Assembly (NCBI GenBank): GCA_963824645.1
Contig: CAWGQC010000004.1
Span: 248,001-312,000, forward strand
DNA: 64,000 nucleotides
Source: Bog-756 sp963824645
Lineage (GTDB): Bacteria > Actinomycetota > Acidimicrobiia > Acidimicrobiales > RAAP-2
Direction of reading: 5' to 3'
The position numbers and the translations under genes are program-made. Below, piece after piece: positions 34,876-44,717 of the stretch. The notes under the pieces were generated by a model. It was not told the DNA's origin. It ran no database searches and worked only from the letters and a program-made list of their open reading frames with translations. Within the stretch, counting starts at the first letter, position 1, and each line of letters starts with the position of its first letter.

Positions 34876-35130
34876 TCATTGCACCGCTGCCGCCCGCCTC
34901 CGGAGGGGGGGAACGGTGGGTGGGGGCTGGCGGCGGGGCGGAAGCGTCGCCAGGAGCTCGGTGGTGGCCTCGGCTATCCGGCCGACCGCTCGTTCAAACG
35001 CCTCGTCGGTGTGGGCCGATGTGGTCTGGACACCGCTGATCTTGCGCACGTACTGACGGGCGGCATCGGTGATCTCCTGAGCGGTGGCCGCAGGCTCGAG
35101 CCCGCGCAGCGTGGTGATGTTTCGGCACAT
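34876..35130 (-). CDS. DUF2277-family small protein
   Basis: An 84-residue protein starting MCRNITTLRGLEPAAT, with AARQYVRKISGVQ and AFERAVGRIAEAT, the diagnostic pattern of DUF2277. The family is widespread in actinobacteria and of unknown function; the invariant N-terminal Cys-Arg-Asn is noteworthy. The last 20 residues are a Pro/Arg-rich tail beyond the usual family length. It lies 100 bp downstream of ftsH on the same strand and may be co-transcribed. Confidence 0.87.
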   Translation of the reverse strand: MCRNITTLRGLEPAATAQEITDAARQYVRKISGVQTTSAHTDEAFERAVGRIAEATTELLATLPPRRQPPPTVPPLRRRAAAVQ

Positions 35131-35230
35131 GGCCACCAGGCTACGCCTGTGACAGCAGTGGGGACAGGCCCGGCTGACAGGTCCCGGACGACCCCGCCCG
35201 CCCCACAGGCCGGAGTGGCCAGGTAGGCGC

Positions 35231-37519
35231 TCAGCGGGAGGTGGGAGGCGGGGGAGGCGGCCACGGCGACTGCTTGGGCCAGTGGCCCGGTGCCGGTTGC
35301 GCCGGCAACGGAGAGGGAGCCTGCGGCCAGTGCCCGGTGGGAGGCGGCGGCGGCGGCCACGGCGAAGGGTTGTTGCGACCGTCGGCCGGCGGTGGGGGAG
35401 GCTCGGCCGGCTGGACAGCATTGGACTGTTCGGCCGCGTGGGTGGCGCCGGCCACCTCGCTGTCGGTCGACTGGTCGTCCGCTCCGGATGAACCGCTGGG
35501 AGTCGCCGCTTCGGCCCCGCCGGCGGAGGCCGGGCCCCGGGCTCCTGTGGTCGCCTCCTCGGGGGGGCCATCGACATCGTCGGAGCCGGTCGGACCGTGT
35601 TGGGAAGCCACGAAGATGGGGGGCACCGACTTGACGCCGTGCTCGTGGACAGGGCGCCCGTAGGCGGTGTCCACCAGTCGGCCTACCGTCTCGCCGTCGA
35701 TGGTCTCCTCGTCCAACAGGGCACGGGCCACAGCGTCGAGACCGCCCCGGTGACGGGCCAGCACCTCGAGGGCCCGCTGTTCTTGGGCCCGGAGGATGAT
35801 CTCGACCTCATCGTCGATGACCTGGCTGGTGTGCTCGGAGTAATCCCGGGTGTGCATGAGGTCCTCGCCCAAAAACACCTGACCCTGTGATCCCCAGGCC
35901 ATGGGCCCGATTTTGTCGCTCATCCCCCATTCGCGCACCATCTTGCGGGCCAGCTCCGTGTTGCCCACCAGGTCGTTGCTGGCTCCGGTGGAAAGGTCGC
36001 CGTAGACGAGCAGCTCGGCCGCCCGTCCTCCCATCCGCACGGCCAGCGAGTCCTCGATGTGCTGGCGCGAGTGGATGTGCAGTTCCTCCATGGGGAGCTG
36101 CATGGTGACGCCCAGGGCCATGCCGGTGGGGAGGATGGTCACCTTGTGCACCGGGTCGGCGTCGGGCAGGACATAGGCCAGAACGGCGTGCCCGCCTTCG
36201 TGGAAGGCCACCCGCTCCTTCTCGTTGCCCGACAGGACCAGGCTCTCGCGTCGCTGTCCCATCAGCACCCGGTCGCGGGAGGCTTCGAAGTCGACGTTCT
36301 GGATGACGGTCGCTCCTCGCCTGACGGCGTGGAGGGCCGCTTCGTTGACCAGATTGGCCAGGTCGGCGCCACTCATGCCCGGTGTACCCCGGGCGACGGT
36401 CCCGAGGTCGACCGAGGGGTCGACCTTCTTGTCCTTGCAGTGCACCTGCAGAATGGGGAGTCGCTCGGCCAGATCAGGAAGGGGCACCACGATCTGCCGG
36501 TCGAACCGGCCGGGACGCAGAATGGCGGCATCGAGGATGTCGGGCCGGTTGGTGGCCGCCATGACCACGATGCCCTCGGTCGGATCGAAACCGTCCATCT
36601 CCGAGAGCATCTGGTTGAGGGTCTGCTCCCGCTCGTCATGACCACCGCCAAGTCCGGCCCCGCGCTTGCGCCCGATGGAGTCGATCTCGTCGATGAAGAC
36701 GATGGCCGGTGCCTGCTTGCGGGCGGTGGCGAAGAGGTCCCGCACCCGGCTGGCACCGACACCGACGAACATCTCCATGAAGTCGGACCCGCTCACCGAC
36801 ATGAACGGAACCCCGGCCTCGCCCGCCACGGCCCGGGCCAACAGCGTCTTACCGGTTCCCGGCGGTCCGACCAGAAGGATGCCCTTGGGAATCCGGGCCC
36901 CGATCTCCTTGAAACGGGCCGGGGTCTTGAGGAAGTCGACCACCTCGCTGATCTCGAGCTTGACGCCGTCGTACCCGGCCACATCGTCGAAGGTGGTCGA
37001 GGGACGTTCACTCGAGTAGAGCTTGGCCTTGGATCGCCCGATGGACATGATGCTTCCCATTTGACCCTGTGCCTTTCGGCTGATGTAGAGGAAGATCCCG
37101 AGGATGAGAACGATCGGGAGGATCCAGCCGAGCAGATCGATCAGGATGTTCGAGGACGGGGTGACCAGGTGATAGTTGGAGCCCAGGGGCTTGAGGGCGG
37201 TCAGCTCGGAATCGGTGATCGGGTTGGGCCCGTTGACCGTGAAACTGGCGCCGTTGGAAAGGGTGCCGGTGATCACGCCGGTCGACTGGTCGACGGTGGC
37301 GGTCTTGATCTGCTTGCTCTGGATGTCGTTGAGGAAGCTGTTGTAGGTCAGGCTGTTGGTGTGGGCCTTGTTGAGCAGGCTGGGTACGACCAGCACGGCC
37401 AGGACAGCCACCACGATCACCACATAGACGACCATCCGGTTCTTGTTCTGCCCGGGTTGGTCCTGTCCCATTCCGCCAGGGGGTTGGGCGCCAGGGGGCA
37501 TGTTGGCGTTGGGTGGCAC
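35231..37519 (-). CDS. ftsH: ATP-dependent zinc metalloprotease FtsH
   Basis: A 762-residue membrane AAA+ protease: transmembrane segments at about 29-49 and 126-146 around a small extracytoplasmic domain, Walker A GPPGTGKT (218-225), Walker B FIDEID (275-280), second region of homology with RPGRFDRQ, and the protease motif HEGGH (440-444), where most FtsH have HEAGH. It degrades misfolded membrane proteins and short-lived regulators. The C-terminal 150 residues are low complexity and end in two SPWPPPPPPT blocks. The GTG at 37519 has GAAGGG directly adjacent but TAGCAT six bases upstream, again compatible with a leaderless start; an ATG at 37501 is the alternative. In many actinobacteria ftsH lies next to folate genes; here it does not. 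Confidence 0.95.
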   Translation of the reverse strand: MPPNANMPPGAQPPGGMGQDQPGQNKNRMVVYVVIVVAVLAVLVVPSLLNKAHTNSLTYNSFLNDIQSKQIKTATVDQSTGVITGTLSNGASFTVNGPNPITDSELTALKPLGSNYHLVTPSSNILIDLLGWILPIVLILGIFLYISRKAQGQMGSIMSIGRSKAKLYSSERPSTTFDDVAGYDGVKLEISEVVDFLKTPARFKEIGARIPKGILLVGPPGTGKTLLARAVAGEAGVPFMSVSGSDFMEMFVGVGASRVRDLFATARKQAPAIVFIDEIDSIGRKRGAGLGGGHDEREQTLNQMLSEMDGFDPTEGIVVMAATNRPDILDAAILRPGRFDRQIVVPLPDLAERLPILQVHCKDKKVDPSVDLGTVARGTPGMSGADLANLVNEAALHAVRRGATVIQNVDFEASRDRVLMGQRRESLVLSGNEKERVAFHEGGHAVLAYVLPDADPVHKVTILPTGMALGVTMQLPMEELHIHSRQHIEDSLAVRMGGRAAELLVYGDLSTGASNDLVGNTELARKMVREWGMSDKIGPMAWGSQGQVFLGEDLMHTRDYSEHTSQVIDDEVEIILRAQEQRALEVLARHRGGLDAVARALLDEETIDGETVGRLVDTAYGRPVHEHGVKSVPPIFVASQHGPTGSDDVDGPPEEATTGARGPASAGGAEAATPSGSSGADDQSTDSEVAGATHAAEQSNAVQPAEPPPPPADGRNNPSPWPPPPPPTGHWPQAPSPLPAQPAPGHWPKQSPWPPPPPPTSR

Positions 37520-37622
37520 CCCTTCATGCTATGCCGCGTGGGGCTCTTCTGACGCATCGCCAGCCTGTTTCGGGGCGGGCCGCTCCCTGCCGCTGGGCTC
37601 CTGTCGGTATCGTGTGAGAGTG

Positions 37623-38639
37623 ATGGAGCGGTCCGAAAAGGGGTCGGACCCGGCCGCAGCCGCCGATGTGGGCCCACTCGGCGCGCCGGCCCAGGCCCCC
37701 GGCGGCGCTCCGGCCCAGGGTCGTTGGGCACCGCCTTCGCCGCAGACTCCGACCCCACCGCCACCTCCCGGATGGGTGCCCCCGGCCCCTCCGTCCCGCC
37801 CTGACGGGGACCCTCCGTGGGACTCCGACCGGGACACCGGTCCTCTCAACCGGCAGTTGGCCGCCGGCGGTGCTCCCGCCTCCCGCCACGCCGCCTGGAC
37901 CTGGCTGCTTTTCGCCGCCCTCGGCTTCCTGGCCGGTCAGATCCTGGCCGTGGTGGCCATCTCGGTGGCCGCCGGGGTGAGTGGGAACCTCCACGATCTC
38001 AACGCCATCACCCAGCTCAGCGAGCCACCCACCTGGTACATCGTGTCCACCCTGCTCGGGCTGTGGGCCGGCTTTTTCGGCGCCGCCTGGCTTTCCTCCT
38101 GGGCCCAGGGAACCCGCAGTCTGGTGCGCGACCTCGGCCTGCGGTTCCGTTGGATCGACGTGCTCGGCATCCCCATCGGCGTGGGGGGCCAGTTTCTGGT
38201 GGCGCTCATCTACGTGCCCATCGCCTCCCACGTGCACAATTTCAACCAGCGTTTCAGCGCCCCCAGCCAACGGCTGGTCGGTGGGTCGCACGGCGTCGAC
38301 TACGTGATCATCGCCATCTTCACCGTGGTCGGTGCACCGTTCTTCGAGGAGCTCTTCTTTCGCGGCGTCCTGCTGCGGGCCCTGGCCCGTCTGTTCGGGA
38401 ACTTCCTCGGGTGGGTGGGGCCGGCCCTGGCCATGATCGTGACCGGAGTCCTCTTCGGGCTGGCCCATGCCGAATCACTCCAGCTGCTGGGATTGGCCGT
38501 GTTCGGAGTCATCCTCTCCTTCGTCTCCTACCGCACCGGTCGGTTGGGGATGAACATGGTGGCCCACGCCTCGTTCAACCTGATGGCTCTAGCCGCGGTG
38601 GTGGTGCCCCTGGCCGCCGGCCCGCGGCTCCTCTTCTGA
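37623..38639 (+). CDS. CPBP-family intramembrane metalloprotease
   Basis: A 338-residue protein with a 90-residue Pro-rich cytoplasmic N-terminus followed by about eight hydrophobic segments. The family motifs are visible: FFEELFFRGVLL (glutamates and arginine of motif 1), FGLAHAES and the late NMVAHASFNL. CPBP (Abi/CAAX) proteases cleave within the membrane; in bacteria substrates are mostly unknown. TATCGT at 37608-37613 lies 9 nt before the ATG, a probable near-leaderless start. It is divergent from ftsH across 103 bp and is followed directly by the large membrane protein gene. Confidence 0.88.
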   Translation: MERSEKGSDPAAAADVGPLGAPAQAPGGAPAQGRWAPPSPQTPTPPPPPGWVPPAPPSRPDGDPPWDSDRDTGPLNRQLAAGGAPASRHAAWTWLLFAALGFLAGQILAVVAISVAAGVSGNLHDLNAITQLSEPPTWYIVSTLLGLWAGFFGAAWLSSWAQGTRSLVRDLGLRFRWIDVLGIPIGVGGQFLVALIYVPIASHVHNFNQRFSAPSQRLVGGSHGVDYVIIAIFTVVGAPFFEELFFRGVLLRALARLFGNFLGWVGPALAMIVTGVLFGLAHAESLQLLGLAVFGVILSFVSYRTGRLGMNMVAHASFNLMALAAVVVPLAAGPRLLF

Positions 38640-38640
38640 G

Positions 38641-41130
38641 ATGGCCGCACCGGTCGACCTGGCCACTGTCGCGCCCGTAAGCGCCGATCCACCCCCCGAC
38701 CTGCTTCGGGTCCGGTCGCCATTGGTGGAACGCCTGATCGGTCGGTCGTCGTGGCCGGTGTGGGCCAACATCGCCGCCGTCCTGGGTGTGACCGTGGTGG
38801 CGCTGTCCCAGTTCCACCCTTCGCTGTTGGTGGCCAACACCACCACCGCCGGCGGCGACACCGGGGCCCACGTCGCCCTGCCCGCCTTCATGAAGTCCCA
38901 GTTCCTGTCCCACGGCCATCTCACCGGATGGGACCCGGGCTGGTACGACGGCTTCCCCCTCTACACCTTCTACTTCCCGCTGCCCGGACTCATCACCGTT
39001 CTGTTCAACACGGTGGTGACCTACAACATCGCCTTCAAGATCGTCACCGTGCTGGGGACGCTCACCCTGCCCGTGTGCACATGGGCCTTCGGCCGCCTGG
39101 CCGGCTTGCGCGACCCCGGCCCGGCCTGCCTGGCCGCGGCCACCCTGCCCTTCCTGTTCGAGTCGAGCTTCACCATCTATGGCGGAAACATCCTGTCCAC
39201 CCTGGCCGGCGAGTTCTCCTACTCGTTGAGCCTCTCCATCGGGATGCTCTTCCTCGGCGTGGTGGCCCGAGGACTGCATAACGGGCGGAGCCGGGCCCTG
39301 GCCGCCGTGCTCTTCGCCGCCTGCCTGCTCTGCCATCTTTATCCGGCCATCTTCGTCGGCGTCGGAGCCTGCGTCTGGTTGGTGCTCGATGCCGACCTGG
39401 TGCGCGGCCTGCGCCACGGCCTGAGCGCACGGCAGGCCCGGCGTCGGTGGGGGCGCCGCCTTCTGTGGGGGATCACCGCCGGCGCCGTGGGCATCGGGCT
39501 GGCCGCCTGGTGGCTCCTGCCCTTTGCCGCCGGCCAGGCCTACACCACCAACATGGGCTACACCAACGTCGAGGGCTTCCCCCACCTCCTGTTCCCGGCC
39601 TCGGACCGCTGGGTCCTGATCGCCGGTGCGGTCGGGGTGGTGGCCATGGTGGCGCGCCGCAACCGGGTGGCGTTGTTCATCTGCGTGATGGGAGCATTCT
39701 CCGCCGCCGTGGTCTGCCTCGATCCGGAGGGAAAGCTCTACAACGTCCGCTTCCTGCCTTTCTGGTTCCTGTGCCTCTACCTACTGGCCGGGTACGCCCT
39801 GGCCGAAGTGGTGTCGGCCGTCGCCCGTTGGAACCGCCGCCGCCGCCTGGACCAGTGGGTGGTGGTCATCCGGGAGCGACTGAACGGGATCGAGGGCATG
39901 CCCTGGACGCCGGGCATGCGGATCAGCCGGTTCCGCCGACCCACGCCCGACGGGAACGGACCGGGTGCAGTCATCGGGCCCATCGTGGCTCTGGCCGCCG
40001 CCTGCCTGGTGGTCGTGCCGCCTCTGGTCCTGCCGGCCACCACTCTGAGTTCCATCGGCATCACCGTGGGGGCCAACCAACCCAGCGCCTGGGCCGAATG
40101 GAACTATTCGGGCTATCAACAGAAGCCCGACTACCCCGAGTACAAAGCGGTCATCGACATGATGGCCAAGGTGGGGGGTACCGAGGGGTGTGGTCGGGCC
40201 ATGTGGCAGTACGACCCGTCGCTCAACCGGTTCGGGACTACCGAGTCGTTGATGCTCCTGCCCTACTGGACCGACGGGTGCATCGATTCGATGGAGGGAC
40301 TCCTGTTCGAGTCGTCGGCCACCACCCCGTATCACTTCATCAACCAGAATGAGCTGTCGGTCTCACCGTCCGATGCCGTGAGCAGTCCCGCTTTCACCTA
40401 CGAAGGGCTCAACGTCCCTCTCGGCATCCAGCACCTGCAACAGCTGGGGGTGCGCTACTTCCTGGCCTCGTCGGCTGCGGTGGAGACGGCGGCGGCGGCG
40501 GACCCCAGTGCCACCGAGGTGGCTTCCAGCGGACCCTGGAACACCAGTTACAACGGGGATGTCCTGAACACAACCTGGAAGGTCTACGAGCTCAGTGACT
40601 CATCGGTGGTGGTCCCCCTGGCCAACCAGCCCGTGGTGTGGGACAACGTGGATCCCGCCCAGACCAGCTGGTTGCAGCCCTCGGCCACCTGGTACAACAG
40701 TCCGAGCCAGTGGAACGTGGTCCCCGCCGCCGACGGGCCGGCGGCCTGGAAACGGGTATCGGGAAGCGATACCCACCTGCCGGTGACCCCCCAACCGGTC
40801 ACCACCGTGTCCGACGTGCGTCAGCGGAACAGCTCGGTGTCCTTCCACGTGAGCCGGGTGGGAACGCCGGTCGAAGTCAAGATCTCCTACTTCCCCAATT
40901 GGAAGGCCAGCGGGGCTGACGGTCCCTGGCGGGTGGCCCCCAATTTGATGGTGGTGGTTCCCACCGGCCACCAGGTGACCCTCACCTACGGCGCATCCGG
41001 GGCCAACTGGGCCGGACAGCTCATCTCGCTGGTCGCCCTGATCGGTCTGATCTACCTGATGGTGGTGGCCCGACGGAGGAGACGGGCCCGGTGGACGCCG
41101 GGCGCACCCACCCCGGGCCCGGTGGCCTGA
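38641..41130 (+). CDS. Large multi-pass membrane protein, GT-C/PTPS-related type
   Basis: An 829-residue protein starting one base after the previous stop. About eleven hydrophobic segments fill residues 40-480, with a conserved acidic motif GGDTGAHVALP in the first external loop, and an extracytoplasmic domain of about 310 residues precedes a final transmembrane helix near 800. The first-loop Asp and overall plan resemble 6-pyruvoyl-tetrahydropterin-synthase-related membrane proteins and GT-C glycosyltransferases that use polyprenyl-phosphate sugars. I cannot name donor or acceptor. It is a plausible user of the lipid-linked sugar made by the DPM-like enzyme at 11234. Confidence 0.75.
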   Translation: MAAPVDLATVAPVSADPPPDLLRVRSPLVERLIGRSSWPVWANIAAVLGVTVVALSQFHPSLLVANTTTAGGDTGAHVALPAFMKSQFLSHGHLTGWDPGWYDGFPLYTFYFPLPGLITVLFNTVVTYNIAFKIVTVLGTLTLPVCTWAFGRLAGLRDPGPACLAAATLPFLFESSFTIYGGNILSTLAGEFSYSLSLSIGMLFLGVVARGLHNGRSRALAAVLFAACLLCHLYPAIFVGVGACVWLVLDADLVRGLRHGLSARQARRRWGRRLLWGITAGAVGIGLAAWWLLPFAAGQAYTTNMGYTNVEGFPHLLFPASDRWVLIAGAVGVVAMVARRNRVALFICVMGAFSAAVVCLDPEGKLYNVRFLPFWFLCLYLLAGYALAEVVSAVARWNRRRRLDQWVVVIRERLNGIEGMPWTPGMRISRFRRPTPDGNGPGAVIGPIVALAAACLVVVPPLVLPATTLSSIGITVGANQPSAWAEWNYSGYQQKPDYPEYKAVIDMMAKVGGTEGCGRAMWQYDPSLNRFGTTESLMLLPYWTDGCIDSMEGLLFESSATTPYHFINQNELSVSPSDAVSSPAFTYEGLNVPLGIQHLQQLGVRYFLASSAAVETAAAADPSATEVASSGPWNTSYNGDVLNTTWKVYELSDSSVVVPLANQPVVWDNVDPAQTSWLQPSATWYNSPSQWNVVPAADGPAAWKRVSGSDTHLPVTPQPVTTVSDVRQRNSSVSFHVSRVGTPVEVKISYFPNWKASGADGPWRVAPNLMVVVPTGHQVTLTYGASGANWAGQLISLVALIGLIYLMVVARRRRRARWTPGAPTPGPVA

Positions 41131-41141
41131 GGGAGGGGGAA

Positions 41142-41777
41142 GTGGGTCGAACGATGGGGATGTTCCCCCTGTCCACCGTCCTGTTTCCGGGGGCCGTGCT
41201 CCCACTCCACATCTTCGAGCCGCGCTACCGGCGTCTCATGGCCGACTGCCTGGCCGACGACCAGCGCTTCGGGGTGGTCCTCATCACCCGGGGCTCCGAG
41301 GTGGGTGGGGGTGACCAGAGAACGGATACCGGAACGGTGGCCCGCATCACCGGCACGGCCGAGCTGGAGGACGGCCGGATGATGGTGGTGGCCGAAGGTA
41401 CCCGTCGAATCCGGGTCGAACAGTGGCTGCCCGACGACCCCTATCCGTGCGCCATGGTGGAGGAGCTGCCGCCCGACGATCGGGACGCCGACACCCCGTC
41501 TGGGGCGGAAGCGGCCGTTCGCCGTCTGTGCTCTCTGCTCTCGGAGCTGGGGGACTTTCCCGCCCTTCCCCATGACCTCGAGCTGGGCGGCCGGGACGAA
41601 GCCGCCGGCTGGCAACTCTGCGCCTTGGCCCCCCTCAACCTGATCGACCGTCAGAGGCTGCTCGTCTGCACCGATACCGGGAGCCGGATGACGCTGCTCA
41701 GGGAGTTGTGCACGGCCATGTCCGACGACGTCGTCTCCCTGCTGGCCGGCGGCCTCGGTGGTGACCCCGAGCGCTGA
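41142..41777 (+). CDS. LON N-terminal-domain (substrate-binding) protein
   Basis: A protein of about 211 residues with only the N-terminal domain of Lon protease: MFPLSTVLFPGAVLPLHIFEPRYRRL, FGVVLITRG, GTVARITGTAELEDGR. No ATPase or protease domain follows. Stand-alone LON-domain proteins are common in actinobacteria and of unclear function; some have been linked to protein quality control. The GTG at 41142 is chosen for the GAGGGAGG purine run just upstream; the ATG at 41154 is the alternative. Confidence 0.85.
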   Translation: MGRTMGMFPLSTVLFPGAVLPLHIFEPRYRRLMADCLADDQRFGVVLITRGSEVGGGDQRTDTGTVARITGTAELEDGRMMVVAEGTRRIRVEQWLPDDPYPCAMVEELPPDDRDADTPSGAEAAVRRLCSLLSELGDFPALPHDLELGGRDEAAGWQLCALAPLNLIDRQRLLVCTDTGSRMTLLRELCTAMSDDVVSLLAGGLGGDPER

Positions 41778-41929
41778 GCCCGAGGGGGGACCCGCGCCCA
41801 TCGGCGGACCCGGGACCCGACGGGCCACGTCCGGCTGACAGCGGCGGTCCGGAGTACCCGACCGGCCTTCCGTGCGGCCGGCCCCCGGCCCCCGGCACCA
41901 ACGGGCGCTCTGGATAGGATGGCCCGGCC

Positions 41930-43321
41930 ATGACCAGCCTCGCCGACGTGTTCAAGGCCTATGACATCCGCGGTGTCGTCCCCGACCAGCTCGACGCCAC
42001 CATGTTCCAGGCCATCGGGGTGGCCGTGGCCCGGTTCGCCGGAACCCCGTCCCTGTTGATGGCCAGGGACATGCGCGACTCCGGCGTGGAGCTGTCACAG
42101 GCCTTCGCCATCGGTGCCCGATCCGAGGGCGTGGCCGTCATCGACCTGGGGCTGGCCTCCACCGACCTCCTCTACTTCGCCGCCGGCAGCCTCGATGCCC
42201 CCGGGGCCATGTTCACCGCTTCCCACAATCCCGCTCGTTACAACGGTCTCAAGCTCTGTCTGGCCGGGGCCCGGCCCATCGGCCGCGACACCGGACTGGA
42301 TGAGATTCAGGCCACGGCCGAAACCTTGCTGGACCAGTGGGCGGCCGAGGGAGTGCCCGCTCCCGACCCGGACCGGCTGGCGCCGTTCGAGGAACGCACG
42401 GTTCTCGACGCCTATGCCGCCCACGTCCGTTCCTTTGTGGACGTGAGCACCCTGCGGCCCTTGCGGGTGGTGGCGGACACGGCCAACGGGATGGGCGGTC
42501 TGGTCGTTCCCAAGGTGTTCGAAGGGCTGCCCTTCGAGGTGGAGATCCTGTTCCCCGAGCTCGACGGGACGTTTCCCAACCACCCCGCCGACCCCATCCA
42601 ACCCGAGAACCAGATCGCCCTCAAACAGGCGGTGGTCGATGCGGGAGCCGACATCGGTCTGGCTTTCGACGGTGATGCCGACCGGGTGTTCCTGGTCGAC
42701 GAGAAGGCGGACCTGGTCGACGGTTCGCTGACCACGGCGCTGGTGGCCTCCTCCATGCTGGACAAGCACCCCGGGGCCACCGTCCTCTACAACTGCATCT
42801 GCTCGCGGGTGGTACCCGAGGTCATCGCCGAAAAGGGGGGGACCGGCATCCGCACCAAGGTGGGCCACAGCTATATCAAGCAGGTGATGGCCGAAACCGG
42901 GGCCATTTTCGGCGGGGAGCACTCAGGCCACTACTACTTCCGCGACAACTACCGGGCCGACTCGGGCATCATTGCCGCCATGGTCGTCCTCGAGCTCCTG
43001 AGTACGACCGGTAGCCCCCTCTCCGAGCTGCTGGCTCCCTTCCGCCGCTACGCCGACTCCGGGGAGATCAATACCGTGGTGGACGATCCGGCCGGGCTGG
43101 TGGAACGGATGGCCGCCGAAGTGGGAGCGGCCGGCGGGGCGCTGGGATCGGCCGACCGTCTCGACGGATTGACCGTCGACCGGGGCGACTGGTGGTTCAA
43201 CCTGCGACCGTCCAACACCGAGCCGTTGTTGCGGCTCAATGTGGAGGCAGCTGACGACGTGGCCTGTGCGGCCCGTGTCGCCGAAGTGCAAGCCGACATC
43301 GCCCGGCTCCGGGGCTCCTGA
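41930..43321 (+). CDS. manB: Phosphomannomutase/phosphoglucomutase
   Basis: A 463-residue alpha-D-phosphohexomutase with all four domains: KAYDIRG at the N-terminus, the phosphoserine loop FTASHNPARYNG, metal-binding FDGDADR, the sugar loop GGEHSGHYYF and the phosphate-binding RPSNTEPLLR. It interconverts mannose-6-phosphate and mannose-1-phosphate (or the glucose forms), feeding the nucleotidyltransferase at 13768. TAGGAT (41915-41920) lies 9 nt before the ATG with no ribosome binding site. The order with Trm112 and an SIS isomerase matches the manB region of Mycobacterium (Rv3257c-Rv3256c). Confidence 0.93.
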   Translation: MTSLADVFKAYDIRGVVPDQLDATMFQAIGVAVARFAGTPSLLMARDMRDSGVELSQAFAIGARSEGVAVIDLGLASTDLLYFAAGSLDAPGAMFTASHNPARYNGLKLCLAGARPIGRDTGLDEIQATAETLLDQWAAEGVPAPDPDRLAPFEERTVLDAYAAHVRSFVDVSTLRPLRVVADTANGMGGLVVPKVFEGLPFEVEILFPELDGTFPNHPADPIQPENQIALKQAVVDAGADIGLAFDGDADRVFLVDEKADLVDGSLTTALVASSMLDKHPGATVLYNCICSRVVPEVIAEKGGTGIRTKVGHSYIKQVMAETGAIFGGEHSGHYYFRDNYRADSGIIAAMVVLELLSTTGSPLSELLAPFRRYADSGEINTVVDDPAGLVERMAAEVGAAGGALGSADRLDGLTVDRGDWWFNLRPSNTEPLLRLNVEAADDVACAARVAEVQADIARLRGS

Positions 43322-43395
43322 TCCATGCGTGCGCCGACCGGGCCAGGGTTCATACGACACAGTGGTGCCGGCCATCGACCAGAGAGGAATAAACC

Positions 43396-43641
43396 GTGAC
43401 GCTCGACCCGCTTTTGATTGAGGTCCTGGCCTGCCCCGAGGACAAGGGTTCGCTGCTCTACTTCGCCGACGAGGACCGGCTCTACAACCCGCGGCTGAAG
43501 CGGAGCTACGAGGTCCGGGACGGTATCCCGGTCATGTTGATCGACGAAGCCACCGCCGTCGACACCGCCGAGCACGAACGGCTGATGGCCAAGGCCGGGG
43601 CCGGCGGGGCCCAGAACACCGGCGAGGCGGGCTCGGCGTGA
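43396..43641 (+). CDS. Trm112-family protein
   Basis: An 81-residue protein with LLIEVLACPEDKGSL, YNPRLKRSYEVRDGIPVMLIDEA. Eukaryotic and archaeal Trm112 activates methyltransferases through a zinc knuckle; bacterial relatives are short and mostly uncharacterised. Only the first cysteine of the knuckle (ACPEDK) is present. AGAGGAA seven bases before the GTG supports the start. It lies between manB and the isomerase gene and overlaps the latter by four bases, an order conserved in actinobacteria. Confidence 0.9.
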   Translation: MTLDPLLIEVLACPEDKGSLLYFADEDRLYNPRLKRSYEVRDGIPVMLIDEATAVDTAEHERLMAKAGAGGAQNTGEAGSA

Positions 43642-44717
43642 CCGTTGACCAGGGCGACATAGTGGCGGCCCCGGGGTCGCCGTTGTTGGTGGACTCGCTC
43701 GACATGTGGGGCGCCACCATGGCCCTTCCCGAGCAGATCGAAACGGCCATCGCCGCCGCCCCCAGCCTGTCCGACCTGCCGGTGGCCGCCCGGGTGGAGA
43801 ACGTGGTCGTACTCGGGATGGGCGGCAGCGGCATCGCCGGCGATGTCCTGGTGGCGGCGGCGGCCCCGTTCATGCCGGTACCCATCACCGTGGTCAAGGG
43901 CTACGAACCCCCCGACTCGGTGGGTACCGGGTCGTTGGTTTTCGCCATCTCCTTCTCGGGGGACACCGAGGAGACGGTGGAGGCGGCCAGCAGCGCCTTC
44001 GAGGCCGGTGCCTCGCTCATCGTGGTGGCCGGCGGCGGAGCTCTGGCCGCCATGGCCGGCGAGTGGGACGTGCCGCTGGTGTCGGTCCCCACCACCATCC
44101 CCCAGCCCCGCGCCGCCCTGGGCGCCATGGCCGTGCCTCCCCTGGTCCTGCTGGAGCAGATCGGCCTGTTCCCCGGGGCCCTGCAGTGGGTGGACCAGGC
44201 CGTCGAGCAGCTGCGTCGGCGTCGCGACGAACTGGCTCGGCCCGGCAACCGGGCCGAGGAGATCGCCCGGCGGATCGGGCGCACCATCCCCCTCGTCCAC
44301 AGCTCCCAGGATCTCGGAGCGGTGGCGGCGCTCCGGTGGAAGGCCCAGATCAACGAGAACGCCAAGAGCCCGGCCTTCTACAACGTGTATCCCGAGCTGT
44401 GCCACAACGAATTGGCCGGATGGGGCCAGCACGGCGACGCCACCCGCCAGCTCATCACCCTGGTCAACCTGCGCCACGACGCCGAGCACCCTCAGGTCAG
44501 CCGACGGTTCGACTTCGTCGAGGACGCCCTGCGCGAGGTGGTGGCCGACATCGTCGAGGTACGGGCGGCCGGCGAGGGGGATTTGGCCCAGCTCCTCGAC
44601 CTGGCCCTCATCGGGGACGTGGTCTCCCTCTACCTGGCCGGCAACGAAGGGATCGATCCGGGACCGATACCGGTCCTCGACCAGCTGAAGGCGCAGCTGG
44701 CGCCGGGGGCCCCGTAG
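43638..44717 (+). CDS. SIS-domain phosphosugar isomerase (PGI/PMI-like)
   Basis: A 359-residue protein with two SIS domains: VVVLGMGGSGIAGDVL, FAISFSGDTEETVEA, a C-terminal bifunctional phosphoglucose/phosphomannose isomerase domain with WKAQINENAKSPAF and PELCHNELAGWGQ. It probably interconverts fructose-6-phosphate with glucose- and/or mannose-6-phosphate, which starts the GDP-mannose route. The GTG start overlaps the Trm112 stop (GTGA). It corresponds in position to Rv3256c. Confidence 0.88.
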   Translation: MTVDQGDIVAAPGSPLLVDSLDMWGATMALPEQIETAIAAAPSLSDLPVAARVENVVVLGMGGSGIAGDVLVAAAAPFMPVPITVVKGYEPPDSVGTGSLVFAISFSGDTEETVEAASSAFEAGASLIVVAGGGALAAMAGEWDVPLVSVPTTIPQPRAALGAMAVPPLVLLEQIGLFPGALQWVDQAVEQLRRRRDELARPGNRAEEIARRIGRTIPLVHSSQDLGAVAALRWKAQINENAKSPAFYNVYPELCHNELAGWGQHGDATRQLITLVNLRHDAEHPQVSRRFDFVEDALREVVADIVEVRAAGEGDLAQLLDLALIGDVVSLYLAGNEGIDPGPIPVLDQLKAQLAPGAP

